A stretch of DNA of 64,000 nucleotides from CALBZG01 sp964486295 (GCA_964486295.1 CAZAMF010000010.1:11873-75872); one strand, 5' to 3'; counted from the first letter of the stretch, positions 42,688 through 52,323 are shown. Notes: generated from the letters alone by a model not told the origin. A program made the numbers and translations.

Positions 42688-44208
42688 ATGAGCAATGAAG
42701 CTAATCAAGGGATTCAATCTAAAGAATCCACGAAGCTGCTCAGAGTCCTTGGTCTTAAAGAAGGAATTACGATGACTACCGGAATGATTGTCGGAGTGGG
42801 TTTATTCACGGTAGGCACGAATGGCGTAGGGATGCTGGGGGGAATGATCGTTGTTTCTACCTTTATCGCATTCCTGATATGCCTCTGGCCGGCTCAGCTA
42901 TACGGGGAAATGGGTACGATGTTCCCGCTCGCCGGAGGCACTTATAACTTCGCGCAGAAAGGTGTAAACAAGTTAGTTGCAAATATTGCCGGCTGGAACT
43001 ACGCCATTGCAATTATTGGCGCTGTGGGTGCTTCAGCCCTTGCTTTTTCAACTTATTTAGACTTTCTGCTATTAGGCTTTGGAGTCGAACTTAACGTAGA
43101 CCCTCGTGTCTTTGCCACTATCTTATGTATTATCTTTATAGCATTTAATTATGTTGGAATCGGCTTGGCGGCCAAAATGCAAAATGCAATGATTTTCTTC
43201 TTCTGGGGCTGCACGATCATATGGTTCTTTACCGTGACGCCGGAAATCAGTCTGGCGAACTTTTTCAAGGAAAACTCCGCCAGCTGGCCGGGCTTCGGTG
43301 TTTTTGTCCAGATCACCGGTTTGATTTGGTGGTGTTTTGCGGGCTTTGAGATGGTTGCGGGACTCGCGGGTGAAATCAAGTATCCGAGAATAACGATCCC
43401 AAGAATACTCCTGATCTCGCCGTTCATCGTATTTGCGATCACGGCTATTTTCCAATGGTATATTACCGGCCTGGTTCCACCGACAGCTGCAAATTACGAA
43501 ATGCTGATGGTCTCGGAAGCCCCTTATGCGGAAGGCCTTGTCTCTGTGGGGATCCTCGGAACTCGTCTTATCATCCTTTGCGTCGGGATTGCTTTCGGCG
43601 GAGTCATCGCATTAATGAACCCTGGCATCAGCGGAACAGCCCGCTATATCTACCAAATGGGCGACGAAGGCGTGCTTCCAAAGTTTTTCAGCAAAGTCCA
43701 TCCCAAATATCACACCCCGCATATATCAGTATTGTTCGTTGGCCTTGTAGCGCTTGCTCTGGTCATGACAAATTCACTGGTATTTATAGCTTCACTGAGT
43801 TTGTTCTCAATTCTTGCTTGTTACATTATAGGTTTCTGTTCCTATATAGGGCTGAGAATCCGCTTCCCTGAGATAGATCGCCCATACAAGGCACCTGGAG
43901 GTTTAGCCGGCGCCGTCATCAGCATAATCCTTTATGCAGTGTTGATGTCTCAGATAGGGATTGAAGCTTTATATACCGGAATCGGGTTCAGCGTTTTTGC
44001 AACATTATTCTATCTGGTTAAAACACGCATATTCAAAGGCGAAATTTATGAGGCGGCAATCGATACTTATACACTGCCGGATATGGACATCGAACCACCC
44101 GCAGATGAAAAGAAGAAAATGGATCGCTCCTTTAAAATTTGGCTTTCCGGCGCGGTAGCAGTCGCTTCAATTGCGATTCTTCTCTATGTGTTCGCATACA
44201 TTTCTTAG
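42688..44208 (+). CDS. APC-superfamily amino acid/polyamine permease
   Basis: A 506-residue transporter with about 12 membrane helices. GLKEGITMTTGMIVGVGLFTVG is the helix 1 region with the unwound GVG motif of the APC family. The C-terminal tail (about 470-485) is acidic and lysine-rich before a final helix. It heads a sigma-54-type operon whose next three genes form a molybdenum hydroxylase, so it very likely imports the substrate of that enzyme or its precursor, perhaps an amino acid, purine-like or aromatic heterocycle. The exact solute cannot be read. AAAGGAG precedes the ATG. Confidence 0.85.
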   Translation: MSNEANQGIQSKESTKLLRVLGLKEGITMTTGMIVGVGLFTVGTNGVGMLGGMIVVSTFIAFLICLWPAQLYGEMGTMFPLAGGTYNFAQKGVNKLVANIAGWNYAIAIIGAVGASALAFSTYLDFLLLGFGVELNVDPRVFATILCIIFIAFNYVGIGLAAKMQNAMIFFFWGCTIIWFFTVTPEISLANFFKENSASWPGFGVFVQITGLIWWCFAGFEMVAGLAGEIKYPRITIPRILLISPFIVFAITAIFQWYITGLVPPTAANYEMLMVSEAPYAEGLVSVGILGTRLIILCVGIAFGGVIALMNPGISGTARYIYQMGDEGVLPKFFSKVHPKYHTPHISVLFVGLVALALVMTNSLVFIASLSLFSILACYIIGFCSYIGLRIRFPEIDRPYKAPGGLAGAVISIILYAVLMSQIGIEALYTGIGFSVFATLFYLVKTRIFKGEIYEAAIDTYTLPDMDIEPPADEKKKMDRSFKIWLSGAVAVASIAILLYVFAYIS

Positions 44209-44245
44209 TAATGATCTAGTTGAAAAATGAAAGGAAGAAAAAGGA

Positions 44246-44755
44246 ATGGAAGTATTAAAACTATGTGTTAATGGGACATGGCACGAATTCAAAGTTGGAT
44301 TGGATATCGAGCCACAGCATACTCTGGCATATGTACTGCGTGAAAAATTGGGCCTGCTGGGGACGAAGATATCCTGCGACACCGGCGAATGCGGCGCATG
44401 TACTGTGCTTGTCGACGGCAAGGCCACCCTTTCCTGTATGACGGTTGCTCTTTCGATGGAAGGCCACGAGGTTACCACCATTGAAGGGCTGCAGAAAGAC
44501 GATCCTGTGATATTAGCTTTTGCTAAACAATGCGAACCGGGTTATGGCACTGCGATGCAGTGTGGGTTCTGCACACCCGGTTTTGTAATGTCGGCTAAAG
44601 GTCTGCTGAATGAGAATCCTGACCCGACAGCGGCTGAAATCAAACATGCGCTTTCAGGGAATTTATGCCGCTGCGGAACATACCCTGCCGCCTTGCAGGC
44701 GGTCCTGCATGCCGCTGAAAATATGAGGAACGGAAAGGAGACCCTGCAAAAATGA
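44246..44755 (+). CDS. Molybdenum hydroxylase 2Fe-2S subunit
   Basis: A 169-residue small subunit of a xanthine-dehydrogenase/CO-dehydrogenase-type complex. First 2Fe-2S site: CDTGECGACTVLVDG with a further C (LSC); second: CGFCTPGFVMSAKGLL and LCRCG. It passes electrons from the Mo site to the FAD subunit. The stop overlaps the start of the large subunit by four bases (ATGA), giving coupled translation. Confidence 0.92.
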   Translation: MEVLKLCVNGTWHEFKVGLDIEPQHTLAYVLREKLGLLGTKISCDTGECGACTVLVDGKATLSCMTVALSMEGHEVTTIEGLQKDDPVILAFAKQCEPGYGTAMQCGFCTPGFVMSAKGLLNENPDPTAAEIKHALSGNLCRCGTYPAALQAVLHAAENMRNGKETLQK

Positions 44756-47148
44756 TAGAGAAGAAAAAGGCATTTACTTACCGGGTGCCGCGCAAGTATA
44801 TCGGTCAATACAGACCGCGTTCAGACGGTTATGAAAAAGCCAGCGGCTTGGCCAAATTTACCGATGATATTACATTAAAGCGCCTGTTCCCGGATATGCT
44901 CTATATGAAGATACTCAAAAGCCCTTATCCTCATGCCAGGATCAAGCGCATTGACACAAGCAGGGCTGAGGCTTTGCCCGGAGTTAAAGCGATACTGAAA
45001 TATACCGATCCTGAGATTATGGAATTGAAAATGACCTCTGCCTGCTGGAGCGATGCTACCGGCTCGCAGGATCAAAAGCGAGGCTGGACTCATGGCGTCC
45101 TTGACAGGAAAGTCCTCGGCGATACAGCTCACTGGGCAGGTGATGAACTGGGCGTGGCAATCGGAGCCGAAGATCCAGAGACAGTAGAAGAAGCTATCAG
45201 ACTGGTGGATGTCGAGTGGGAGGTGCTTCCTTTTGTGCTCACTGTTGAGGATGCGCTGAAACCGGAAGCCCCGCTGATACACCCGGAGGTCAACCCGGAC
45301 AACAATTGCATACCCAATTTCGATTTTACAGGGCCGGATATATTCCTTGATCACGGCGACGTAGATAAAGCCTTCGCTGAAGCGGATGTAATCGTGGAAA
45401 CGGCGTGCACTCACGGCAATGCCCAGCAGTGTGCATTGGACTACTGGAGCTGCTGTGTTGAATGGAACAGGAACGACCAAATTACCGTGTGGTCCAATTC
45501 CTATGCTGTCGATCAGACCCGCATCCATTTTTATGACATGTTCAGCAAGTATAACCTGCCGATGAGCAATATCCGCGTCATAAGCCCATTTGTCGGCGGC
45601 AGTCATGGCAGAGGAGATACCGGTGATCAGCCGTTCTTCCTGCTGTGCGGGTTAATGTCCAGGAAGACCGGTAGGCCGGTGAAATATAGGCAATCTCGCA
45701 AAGAGCATTTCCACGATACGCGAACCGCAGGGCTCGGAAAAGTCAAGATAGGGGCCAAAAGGGACGGCACGATCACGGCGCTTCAGAGTGAATTCGATGG
45801 GAATATGGGTGCATATGCCGACATCGGTATCGCAGCTGTAAAGTTCGTGCCGGGTGAATGGGCTGAGGCTTGTATCGGACATATTCCAAATATCCGCATG
45901 ATCGGAAGAGGCGTCTATACCAATACAATACCAAGCAGCTGCGTTCGTTCCATCGGTAATATTCACATGAACAACTTTGTGGGCTTGGCCTTGGATACGC
46001 TGGCAGAAAAGCTGGATATGGACCCCATCGAGCTCGCAATCAAGAACTTGGGGCACCACGTCGTTCCAATCCCAAATCCTTGCGTGGAAGAGGTAGTTCG
46101 TGCCGGAGCTCGTCAAATAGGTTGGGAAAGACGGCATGCGCCTGGTAAAGGCGAATGGTTTGAAGGAACGAAGAAGCGGGGGATCGGCTTTTCCGTTAAC
46201 AATACATGGCATACGGAAAATCAGGAAATTCGGCGAGGCCCTATTCAGGTTTTGATCAAACTCAACCCTGACGGCACGGTCATCCTTGATGCGCCGACTG
46301 TTGAAACAGGCCCGGGCTCCAATAGCTGTGCCATCGCTGCCTGTGCGGAGACGCTCGGCGTCCGGTTTGAAGATGTGCGCTGGATTTCGGTTCAGGATAC
46401 AGAAACCGGCCTGAAGGATCAGGTACAAACGGACAGCGCGGTCTCCTACATTCTGGCAGAGTCAGTAACTCTGTGCGCTCTTGATGTGAAGCGCAGACTG
46501 CTGGAGATGGTCGGCGGCAAGCTGAACAGGGAGCCCGAGGAACTTGATGTAAACGATGGTCGGGTTTTTGTAAAGGCGTCGCCGGATACCGGAATAACCA
46601 TCAAAGAGTATTATGAATCGATTGATTTGACGGATGGGGGAAACCTCGTACCGCTGACGGGTTATATAAACAAACCGATCGCTACGAAAGACGTAGGTAT
46701 TGCCTATATGGCCTGCTTTGCCGAAGTGGAAGTGGATACGGAAACCGGACAGGTGGACGTGCTTAAACTAGTAGTGCCAAGCGATGGCGGCACTGTAATA
46801 AACCCGTCCGGCGCTGAGGGCCAGTTGGTTGGAGGCCAATGCCAGGGAATGGGAGAATCGCTTTTTGAGGGGATGATTTACGACGAAGCGACAGGCATAC
46901 CGCTCAACTTCAACTTCGTGGATTACAAATTCCCTACCATGGCCGATTTTCCTGACATTGACCCGCTATGCATGGAAGTCTATCAGGGAAATGGATTATT
47001 CGGAGCCTGCGGTATGGGTGAAGCTGCCCCATGCTGTACGCCGAGGGCGATTGAAAATGCGATTTACAATGCGGTAGGCGTGCGAATGAAAGAATTTCCA
47101 ATAACTCCCGACAAGGTCCTTGAAGCCTTGGGAAAGGTAGGTGAATAA
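44752..47148 (+). CDS. Molybdenum hydroxylase large (Mo-cofactor) subunit, divergent
   Basis: A 798-residue molybdopterin-binding subunit. The C-terminal GACGMGEAAPCCTPRAIENAI segment carries the expected catalytic glutamate. Two other cofactor motifs are unusual: VGGSHGRGDTGDQ stands where xanthine dehydrogenases have GGGFGGKE, and SSCVRSIGNIHMNN where they have a YRG(F/Y)G.PQ motif, so the usual cofactor-binding glutamine is not evident. The substrate is therefore not predictable; nicotinate, purine or another N-heterocycle hydroxylation is possible. Subunit order small-large-FAD and the permease upstream support a dedicated catabolic hydroxylase. Confidence 0.85.
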   Translation: MIEKKKAFTYRVPRKYIGQYRPRSDGYEKASGLAKFTDDITLKRLFPDMLYMKILKSPYPHARIKRIDTSRAEALPGVKAILKYTDPEIMELKMTSACWSDATGSQDQKRGWTHGVLDRKVLGDTAHWAGDELGVAIGAEDPETVEEAIRLVDVEWEVLPFVLTVEDALKPEAPLIHPEVNPDNNCIPNFDFTGPDIFLDHGDVDKAFAEADVIVETACTHGNAQQCALDYWSCCVEWNRNDQITVWSNSYAVDQTRIHFYDMFSKYNLPMSNIRVISPFVGGSHGRGDTGDQPFFLLCGLMSRKTGRPVKYRQSRKEHFHDTRTAGLGKVKIGAKRDGTITALQSEFDGNMGAYADIGIAAVKFVPGEWAEACIGHIPNIRMIGRGVYTNTIPSSCVRSIGNIHMNNFVGLALDTLAEKLDMDPIELAIKNLGHHVVPIPNPCVEEVVRAGARQIGWERRHAPGKGEWFEGTKKRGIGFSVNNTWHTENQEIRRGPIQVLIKLNPDGTVILDAPTVETGPGSNSCAIAACAETLGVRFEDVRWISVQDTETGLKDQVQTDSAVSYILAESVTLCALDVKRRLLEMVGGKLNREPEELDVNDGRVFVKASPDTGITIKEYYESIDLTDGGNLVPLTGYINKPIATKDVGIAYMACFAEVEVDTETGQVDVLKLVVPSDGGTVINPSGAEGQLVGGQCQGMGESLFEGMIYDEATGIPLNFNFVDYKFPTMADFPDIDPLCMEVYQGNGLFGACGMGEAAPCCTPRAIENAIYNAVGVRMKEFPITPDKVLEALGKVGE

Positions 47149-47149
47149 T

Positions 47150-49516
47150 ATGGCCTGGCCACGTTTTCAATTTACGAATGCAAAATCGATGGACGAAGCG
47201 GCAGATATCCTGCAGAAAAGTAATGGCAGAGCTGTAGCGATCGCCAGCGGGACCGATCTGCTCCATGGATTCAAGGATAACATCTACAGTGAGTACCCCG
47301 AGCTGGTGGTCAATCTGCGCTCAGCCGGGGAGGAATATATCAAAGAGGACAGCAACGGTGTAAGCATCGGTGCGCTGACAACGCTCCACAGCATCGAAAA
47401 GAGCGACCTGCTGAAAAAACAGTACAGCGTACTGGCGGAAGCCGCTTCAACGGTGGCATCGCCGCAGATCAGGAATAATGCAACAGTTGGCGGAAACATT
47501 TGCCAGGAGCCCCGCTGCTGGTATTACCGCAACGCCGATAATATGTTTAACTGTCTTCGCAAGGGCGGTGATTTGTGCAACGCCCTTACCGGCCATAATG
47601 AGATCCATTCGATCTTTGGTTCGGTACAGGTGGGAACGACTCCGTGCAAATCTGCCTGCCCCGCCGGCAACAACATCCCGGATTACCTGAGCAAAATCAG
47701 GGAGGATAATATCATGGAGGCGGCTAAGATATTGCTGCAGACCAATCCCCTGGCGGCGATCACAGGAAGAGTATGCCCCCACACCTGTGAGGAAGATTGC
47801 AACCGCGGATGCTTTGACGAGAAGGTGTCCATCCGATCGATCGAGCGGTCGGTGGGAGATTTCATAATCGAACATCACGCTGAACTCATTCCACCGCTGA
47901 ACGCTTCCACCGGAGAAAAAATTGCCGTTATCGGTTCCGGCCCCGCAGGCCTTGCAGCGGCGTTCTATCTGAAAAAACAAGGTCAAGATGTTGTTATATT
48001 CGATAAAATGCCGAAAGCCGGTGGGATGTTAAGATATGGGATCCCTTCGTATCGTCTGCCTGACGATGTTCTGGACGTTCAGATCAGAATGCTGGAAAGC
48101 ATGGGAGTGGAGTTCGCTCTTGATACCGAGATCGGCAGGGATATTAAGCTGGCTGAGATCAGGAGCAAATACGCGGCAGTGTTTCTGTCCACCGGAGCCT
48201 GGAGTGCGGCTTCCATTCATTTTGACGGCGAGGATAAAACGATATCAGCGATGCAGTTCCTTCAGGATGTGGCGTTGGGCAAAAAAGTCAAAACTGGCGA
48301 TCGGGTTGTGGTCATCGGCGGCGGGAACGTCGCTGTGGACGCAGCTGTCACATCCCGCAGGCTTGGCGCGGGGCAGGTGACCATCGTATACAGGCGGACC
48401 CGTGAAGAAATGCCGGCTTTCAAGGACGATGTTGAACAGGCTCTGGCAGAAAACGTATGTCTCAAAACATCATGGGCGCCGAATCGCGTGCTCGTTTCAG
48501 GAGGCGTTGTTACAGGGCTGGAAGTCGTCAAGAGCGCCACTGTCTTCAATGAGACGCTAGGACGTTTTGAAGCCAGGTCGGACAGCTCGGTCAAGGAAAT
48601 AATTGAAGCCGACAGTATCATACTGGCTGTGGGGCAGCAGATCGATTTGAGCTATATTGAGCCGGAACTAGGGATTGGAGGCAAAGCGATCTCCGTCGAT
48701 CCTGAAACCCAGCAGACCGGAATTGCCGGACTATACGCCGGCGGCGACAACGTGACAGGCCCTGCAACGGTTGTCAAGGCCGTAGCGGCGGGCCGGAGAG
48801 CAGCGGAAGCGATCAGCCGGTACGTGGGGAAAGTTAAATGTAACGAGATTGAAAAGAGCGAGCCGTCATGCAAGCTCTCAAGTTTCGATCCTTCATGCCT
48901 GAAGCATTCGAAACTGGCCCAAATGCCTGAACTGCCCGAACAGGAACGGAGCCTTGAGAAAGAAGATGCTCTCGGCCTGAGCTCTGAGCAGGTGAAGACT
49001 GAGGCCAAAAGGTGCTTTAACTGCGGCTGTGTAGCCTCTTGTCCGTCTGATTTGGCACCGGCGCTTGTTGCGCTGGGAGCAAAGATCATAACGACGAAGA
49101 GGATGATCGATGCGGATGAATTCTTCGCGGTGGGAGTACTGAAGTCTACCGTATTGGAACCTGATGAGCTGATAACGGAGATACGCCTGCCGGCTGTACA
49201 GCCGAATACGCAGAGCAAATATCTGAAGTTCCGTCAGAGGCAGGCCATCGACTTTCCGCTTGTGTCCGTGGCTGCGGCAGTGACCAACGAAAACGGTAAA
49301 GTTGCCGAGGCTCGCATCGTACTGGGAGCGGCGGCACCTGTGCCGGTGAGAGCAAAAGAGGCTGAGGATTTACTGAAAGGGAAATCGATCAGTGATCAGG
49401 TTGCGGCAGAGGCGGCTGAAGCCGCGCTATCAGGAATCTTCCCGCTTGGTAAAAACCGCTACAAGGTACAGGTAACAAAAGAATTGGTAAAGAAGGCCAT
49501 TTTGGCCTGCCGCTGA
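47150..49516 (+). CDS. Molybdenum hydroxylase FAD subunit with inserted GltD-like NAD(P)H oxidoreductase
   Basis: A 788-residue chimera. Residues 1-157 are the N-terminal part of a CoxM-type FAD subunit (AIASGTDLLHG, NNATVGGNICQEPRCWYYRN, GGDLCNALTGHNEIHSIFG). Then comes a full GltD/NfnB-like module: iron-sulfur motifs (CKSACPAG, CPHTCEEDCNRGC), FAD site VIGSGPAGLAAAFYLKKQG, NADPH site VIGGGNVAVDAAVTSRRLGA, AGGDNVTGPATVVKAVAAGR, and CFNCGC. From about 630 the CoxM fold resumes (CPSDLAPALVALGAKI) and finishes with the C-domain. The ATG at 47150 fits the ribosome site better than GTG 47141. The insertion would link the hydroxylase directly to NAD(P)(H) and possibly to flavin bifurcation (inference). 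Confidence 0.85.
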   Translation: MAWPRFQFTNAKSMDEAADILQKSNGRAVAIASGTDLLHGFKDNIYSEYPELVVNLRSAGEEYIKEDSNGVSIGALTTLHSIEKSDLLKKQYSVLAEAASTVASPQIRNNATVGGNICQEPRCWYYRNADNMFNCLRKGGDLCNALTGHNEIHSIFGSVQVGTTPCKSACPAGNNIPDYLSKIREDNIMEAAKILLQTNPLAAITGRVCPHTCEEDCNRGCFDEKVSIRSIERSVGDFIIEHHAELIPPLNASTGEKIAVIGSGPAGLAAAFYLKKQGQDVVIFDKMPKAGGMLRYGIPSYRLPDDVLDVQIRMLESMGVEFALDTEIGRDIKLAEIRSKYAAVFLSTGAWSAASIHFDGEDKTISAMQFLQDVALGKKVKTGDRVVVIGGGNVAVDAAVTSRRLGAGQVTIVYRRTREEMPAFKDDVEQALAENVCLKTSWAPNRVLVSGGVVTGLEVVKSATVFNETLGRFEARSDSSVKEIIEADSIILAVGQQIDLSYIEPELGIGGKAISVDPETQQTGIAGLYAGGDNVTGPATVVKAVAAGRRAAEAISRYVGKVKCNEIEKSEPSCKLSSFDPSCLKHSKLAQMPELPEQERSLEKEDALGLSSEQVKTEAKRCFNCGCVASCPSDLAPALVALGAKIITTKRMIDADEFFAVGVLKSTVLEPDELITEIRLPAVQPNTQSKYLKFRQRQAIDFPLVSVAAAVTNENGKVAEARIVLGAAAPVPVRAKEAEDLLKGKSISDQVAAEAAEAALSGIFPLGKNRYKVQVTKELVKKAILACR

Positions 49517-49554
49517 TAAGCGGGGGACGGTTCTAAACAGGAGATTCTATGAAT

Positions 49555-49600
49555 AAAGGATCCGGGACGTATAAAGGCCACGTCACGGATCCTTTTGTAT
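49555..49600 (+). terminator. Terminator after the hydroxylase operon
   Basis: AAAGGATCCG and CGGATCCTTTTG, with inner GACG/CGTC, form a long stem between convergent genes; the symmetric ends suit both directions. Confidence 0.75.
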
Positions 49601-49627
49601 TGAAGAAGGGGAGACTGACGCCGGCGC

Positions 49628-50275
49628 TTAATCCGGATCGTTGGCCTTTTTGGCCTTTCTGATCTCCTTCAGATAGTTATAGATCGTATACCGGGAGACG
49701 TTCAGCTTTTCAGCGATGGTAATGACTCCCTTTTGCATGAGCAAGGCTCCTCGCTCGTCAATAAATTCAAGGATTTTGATCCGGTCGCTTTTATTCATCA
49801 GCGATGTAGGTTTGCCTACCAGTTCAAAAGCCTCTGAGATGACTTGCTCGAGAAACTCGTTGGAACTCAGCGAGTACAGTTCGTCAGTGACACTTTCGTC
49901 TATACTGATCAGATTTGCGATGGTGGATTGGGCGAGGGACAGGTAGGTGCAGTCGATATTGATGCCGAGACAAATGTTGACTTTACCTGATTTAATGAAA
50001 ATAGACGAACTTTTGATTATTTTTCCATCCGGCGTCGTACTTTTATAACCGATCAAATCTTCTGTATACGGCCGGTTTTCATTGAGAATCTTGATGCCCA
50101 ATGTAGAGATGGAATCGCCGATTTTTCTTCCCGAGACATGGCCGTTATGGATATCAATAATCGTACTGTCCGGATGATTGAGGTCGCAGATTTCAACCTC
50201 GCAGTTGCTGCCGAACGTATTGGCAATGCCTTCAGCCATTCTTTTCACCAAAGAGACTAATTCGTAATCGTTCAT
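49628..50275 (-). CDS. YheO-type PAS/HTH transcriptional regulator
   Basis: A 215-residue protein. The N-terminal YheO-like PAS domain (about 8-115; FGSNCEVEICDL ... HVSGRKIGDSIS) senses an unknown ligand. A C-terminal HTH_22 helix-turn-helix (KGVITIAEKLNVSRYTIYNYLKEIRK) ends the protein. The same architecture occurs in DauR-type regulators. It follows the sigma-54 activator gene by 25 bases on the minus strand, so both are probably co-transcribed and may set the response of the flanking operons. Confidence 0.85.
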   Translation of the reverse strand: MNDYELVSLVKRMAEGIANTFGSNCEVEICDLNHPDSTIIDIHNGHVSGRKIGDSISTLGIKILNENRPYTEDLIGYKSTTPDGKIIKSSSIFIKSGKVNICLGINIDCTYLSLAQSTIANLISIDESVTDELYSLSSNEFLEQVISEAFELVGKPTSLMNKSDRIKILEFIDERGALLMQKGVITIAEKLNVSRYTIYNYLKEIRKAKKANDPD

Positions 50276-50300
50276 TTCAATAACATCTCCTTTAAAAACC

Positions 50301-52037
50301 TCAATGATCCAAGTGATACTTATCTAATTTATAATAAAGACTGCGTATGGATATATCGAGCATCCTTGCCGCTTTTGATTTATTCCCTTTACAGTTGGAT
50401 ATGATCCCGGACAGCAACGCTTTTTCCCATTCTTCGAAAAATTCAGCGTAGGTTTTATTTGAAGGGCCGGCTGAAACCGGCTGGATGCTGTTGCCGGATT
50501 CGGCGGCATTGATGCCCAGGCTGGGCAGATGATTATATTCCAACGTTGTTTCTGTGGGTTTCATATTGATAATAGCGCGTCCCAGAATGTTTTCCAGTTC
50601 GCGTACATTGCCGGGCCAGCTGTATTTTATCAAGGCAGCCTGAGCCTGGTCGGATATGGATGTGATATTACGTCCAAAATCATGATTCAGCTTCTTTACC
50701 AGAAATTCGCTTAATTGCGGGATATCTTCGCTTCGATGTCTTAACGGCGGGATCATGATCTGGATCATATTGACGCGATAATACAGATCCTCGCGGAATT
50801 TTCCGCTTTCGATCAGCTTCTCCAGATTTGCATTCGTGGCAACCACCACCCGAACGTCGACGTATACCGGCTTCGTATCCCCCACACGGATGATCTCCTT
50901 TTCTTGGAGCACGCGAAGCAGCTTGCTCTGCAGATTAAAGCTTAATTCGCCAACCTCATCCAAAAAAAGAGTGCCTCCGTCCGCTTCCTCAAAAAACCCC
51001 GGTCTGCCCCCGCGTTTTGCGCCGGTAAAGGCTCCTTCCGTATAACCGAACAATTCGCTTTCAAGCAATGATTCGGTAAGGGCGGCACAGTTGACTTTCA
51101 TAAATTTGCTGTTCCTGCGCGGGCTGGCGTTATGGATCGCATGAGCGAACAGCTCTTTCCCCGTTCCGCTTTCACCCCGAAGCAGTACTGTGGCAGGAGT
51201 CATGGCGGCGCGCTGGGCTTGCTCGATGGCGTATTTGAGTGAGATGCTGGATCCGATGATGTCATTGAAGGTGTACTTGGCATTCATCTGCCTGCTTATG
51301 ATCCGCCTTACGTCTGCAAGCTCTTCGGTTAATTTTTTGATTTCTGAAACATCGTGTACAACTCCGACGCTTCCCCTTAGCTTATCATTGACGAAAATCG
51401 GAGCGACGTTTACGATGACATCCTTTCTGTTTGGACCCAGCTTCATGCGAACGTTGTTGACCGGCTTTCGTGTTGCCAGCACCTTCATATGCATGCTTTC
51501 TGTGCCCTCAGGGATATCGACGGTAGCAGGCTGGCCGATGACTTCCTTTTCGCTGAGACCGGTTAGCTCCGTGTAGGCCGGATTGATCAGAATACCGTTT
51601 CCATGTTCATCAACAACCGAGATTGCATCATGAGTGGAATTGATGATAGCCTGCAATAAAGTTCGCGCTTCAATCAGGGAAGACAGTTCTTTCCGCAGAT
51701 TCCTGACCTCCGAAAAAGGATGAAAGATAGCGACAACGCCCAGGATATCACCGTTTGTACTCCTGATGGGGATACGGCTCACAACCAGCTTAAGATTATT
51801 GACGTATTCGGTTTGGTTTAATTCCAGCTTCTTTGATTCCAGTACCTGATACAGCTTTGTATTCGGGTAGATTTCTTCGATCCGCTTTCCAATTGCATCT
51901 ATCTCTTCAAATCCGAGCAGTTGTTCAGCAACATTATTAAATACAATAATCTTCGCATCTTGATCCACAATGATGATCCCATCATATATACAATTCAATA
52001 TCGTGTTCATCAGTTCGGATTTTATCCACGTAAACAT
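50301..52037 (-). CDS. PAS-containing sigma-54-dependent activator
   Basis: A 578-residue enhancer-binding protein of the RocR/PrdR type. Two PAS domains (about 5-110 and 125-235) precede the AAA+ domain: Walker A GESGTGKELFAHA, the sigma-54 contact loop GYTEGAFTGAKRGG, Walker B DGGTLFLDEVGEL, and the arginine-finger region FREDLYYRVNMI. A Fis-type HTH (NKSKAARMLDISIRSLYYKL) ends the protein. It has no receiver domain, so it responds to a ligand or protein through PAS. It lies between two operons with -24/-12 promoters (42.5 and 52.3 kb) and is their obvious activator. Confidence 0.9.
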   Translation of the reverse strand: MFTWIKSELMNTILNCIYDGIIIVDQDAKIIVFNNVAEQLLGFEEIDAIGKRIEEIYPNTKLYQVLESKKLELNQTEYVNNLKLVVSRIPIRSTNGDILGVVAIFHPFSEVRNLRKELSSLIEARTLLQAIINSTHDAISVVDEHGNGILINPAYTELTGLSEKEVIGQPATVDIPEGTESMHMKVLATRKPVNNVRMKLGPNRKDVIVNVAPIFVNDKLRGSVGVVHDVSEIKKLTEELADVRRIISRQMNAKYTFNDIIGSSISLKYAIEQAQRAAMTPATVLLRGESGTGKELFAHAIHNASPRRNSKFMKVNCAALTESLLESELFGYTEGAFTGAKRGGRPGFFEEADGGTLFLDEVGELSFNLQSKLLRVLQEKEIIRVGDTKPVYVDVRVVVATNANLEKLIESGKFREDLYYRVNMIQIMIPPLRHRSEDIPQLSEFLVKKLNHDFGRNITSISDQAQAALIKYSWPGNVRELENILGRAIINMKPTETTLEYNHLPSLGINAAESGNSIQPVSAGPSNKTYAEFFEEWEKALLSGIISNCKGNKSKAARMLDISIRSLYYKLDKYHLDH

Positions 52038-52162
52038 AACTTTAATTCCTTAACATCTATAAAAACAGATTTAACATTTACTACATTTTAACAAAAATGG
52101 AAAAACAACGCAATGAAATGTTGAAAAATATTTCTATGACTCGTTTAATTATTATGCAGAAA

Positions 52163-52179
52163 TTTGCATATAATGCAAA
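52163..52179. promoter_or_regulatory. Candidate enhancer site for the sigma-54 activator
   Basis: TTTGCATATAATGCAAA, a perfect 7-bp inverted repeat with a 3-bp spacer, preceded by another ATGCA half-site. It lies about 130 bases upstream of the -24/-12 promoter at 52308, a usual enhancer distance. Confidence 0.6.
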
Positions 52180-52307
52180 ATAAGTGAGCAAAAAATGTCA
52201 TAATGCTTTACTTAAATATTTACCGACGTGCGCATAACATATTTTTTTATGTAGAAAAAGGTTGAAATTACAGTGTCCATCAAAAAAAATAATCGTTAAT
52301 CAAAATT

Positions 52308-52323
52308 TGGAATGCTCCTTGCT
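52308..52323 (+). promoter_or_regulatory. Sigma-54 promoter of the CoA-transferase operon
   Basis: TGGAAT-GCTCC-TTGCT: GG and GC are 10 bases apart as required, although the first half departs from TGGCAC at two positions. It lies about 115 bases before the first gene. Confidence 0.7.
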
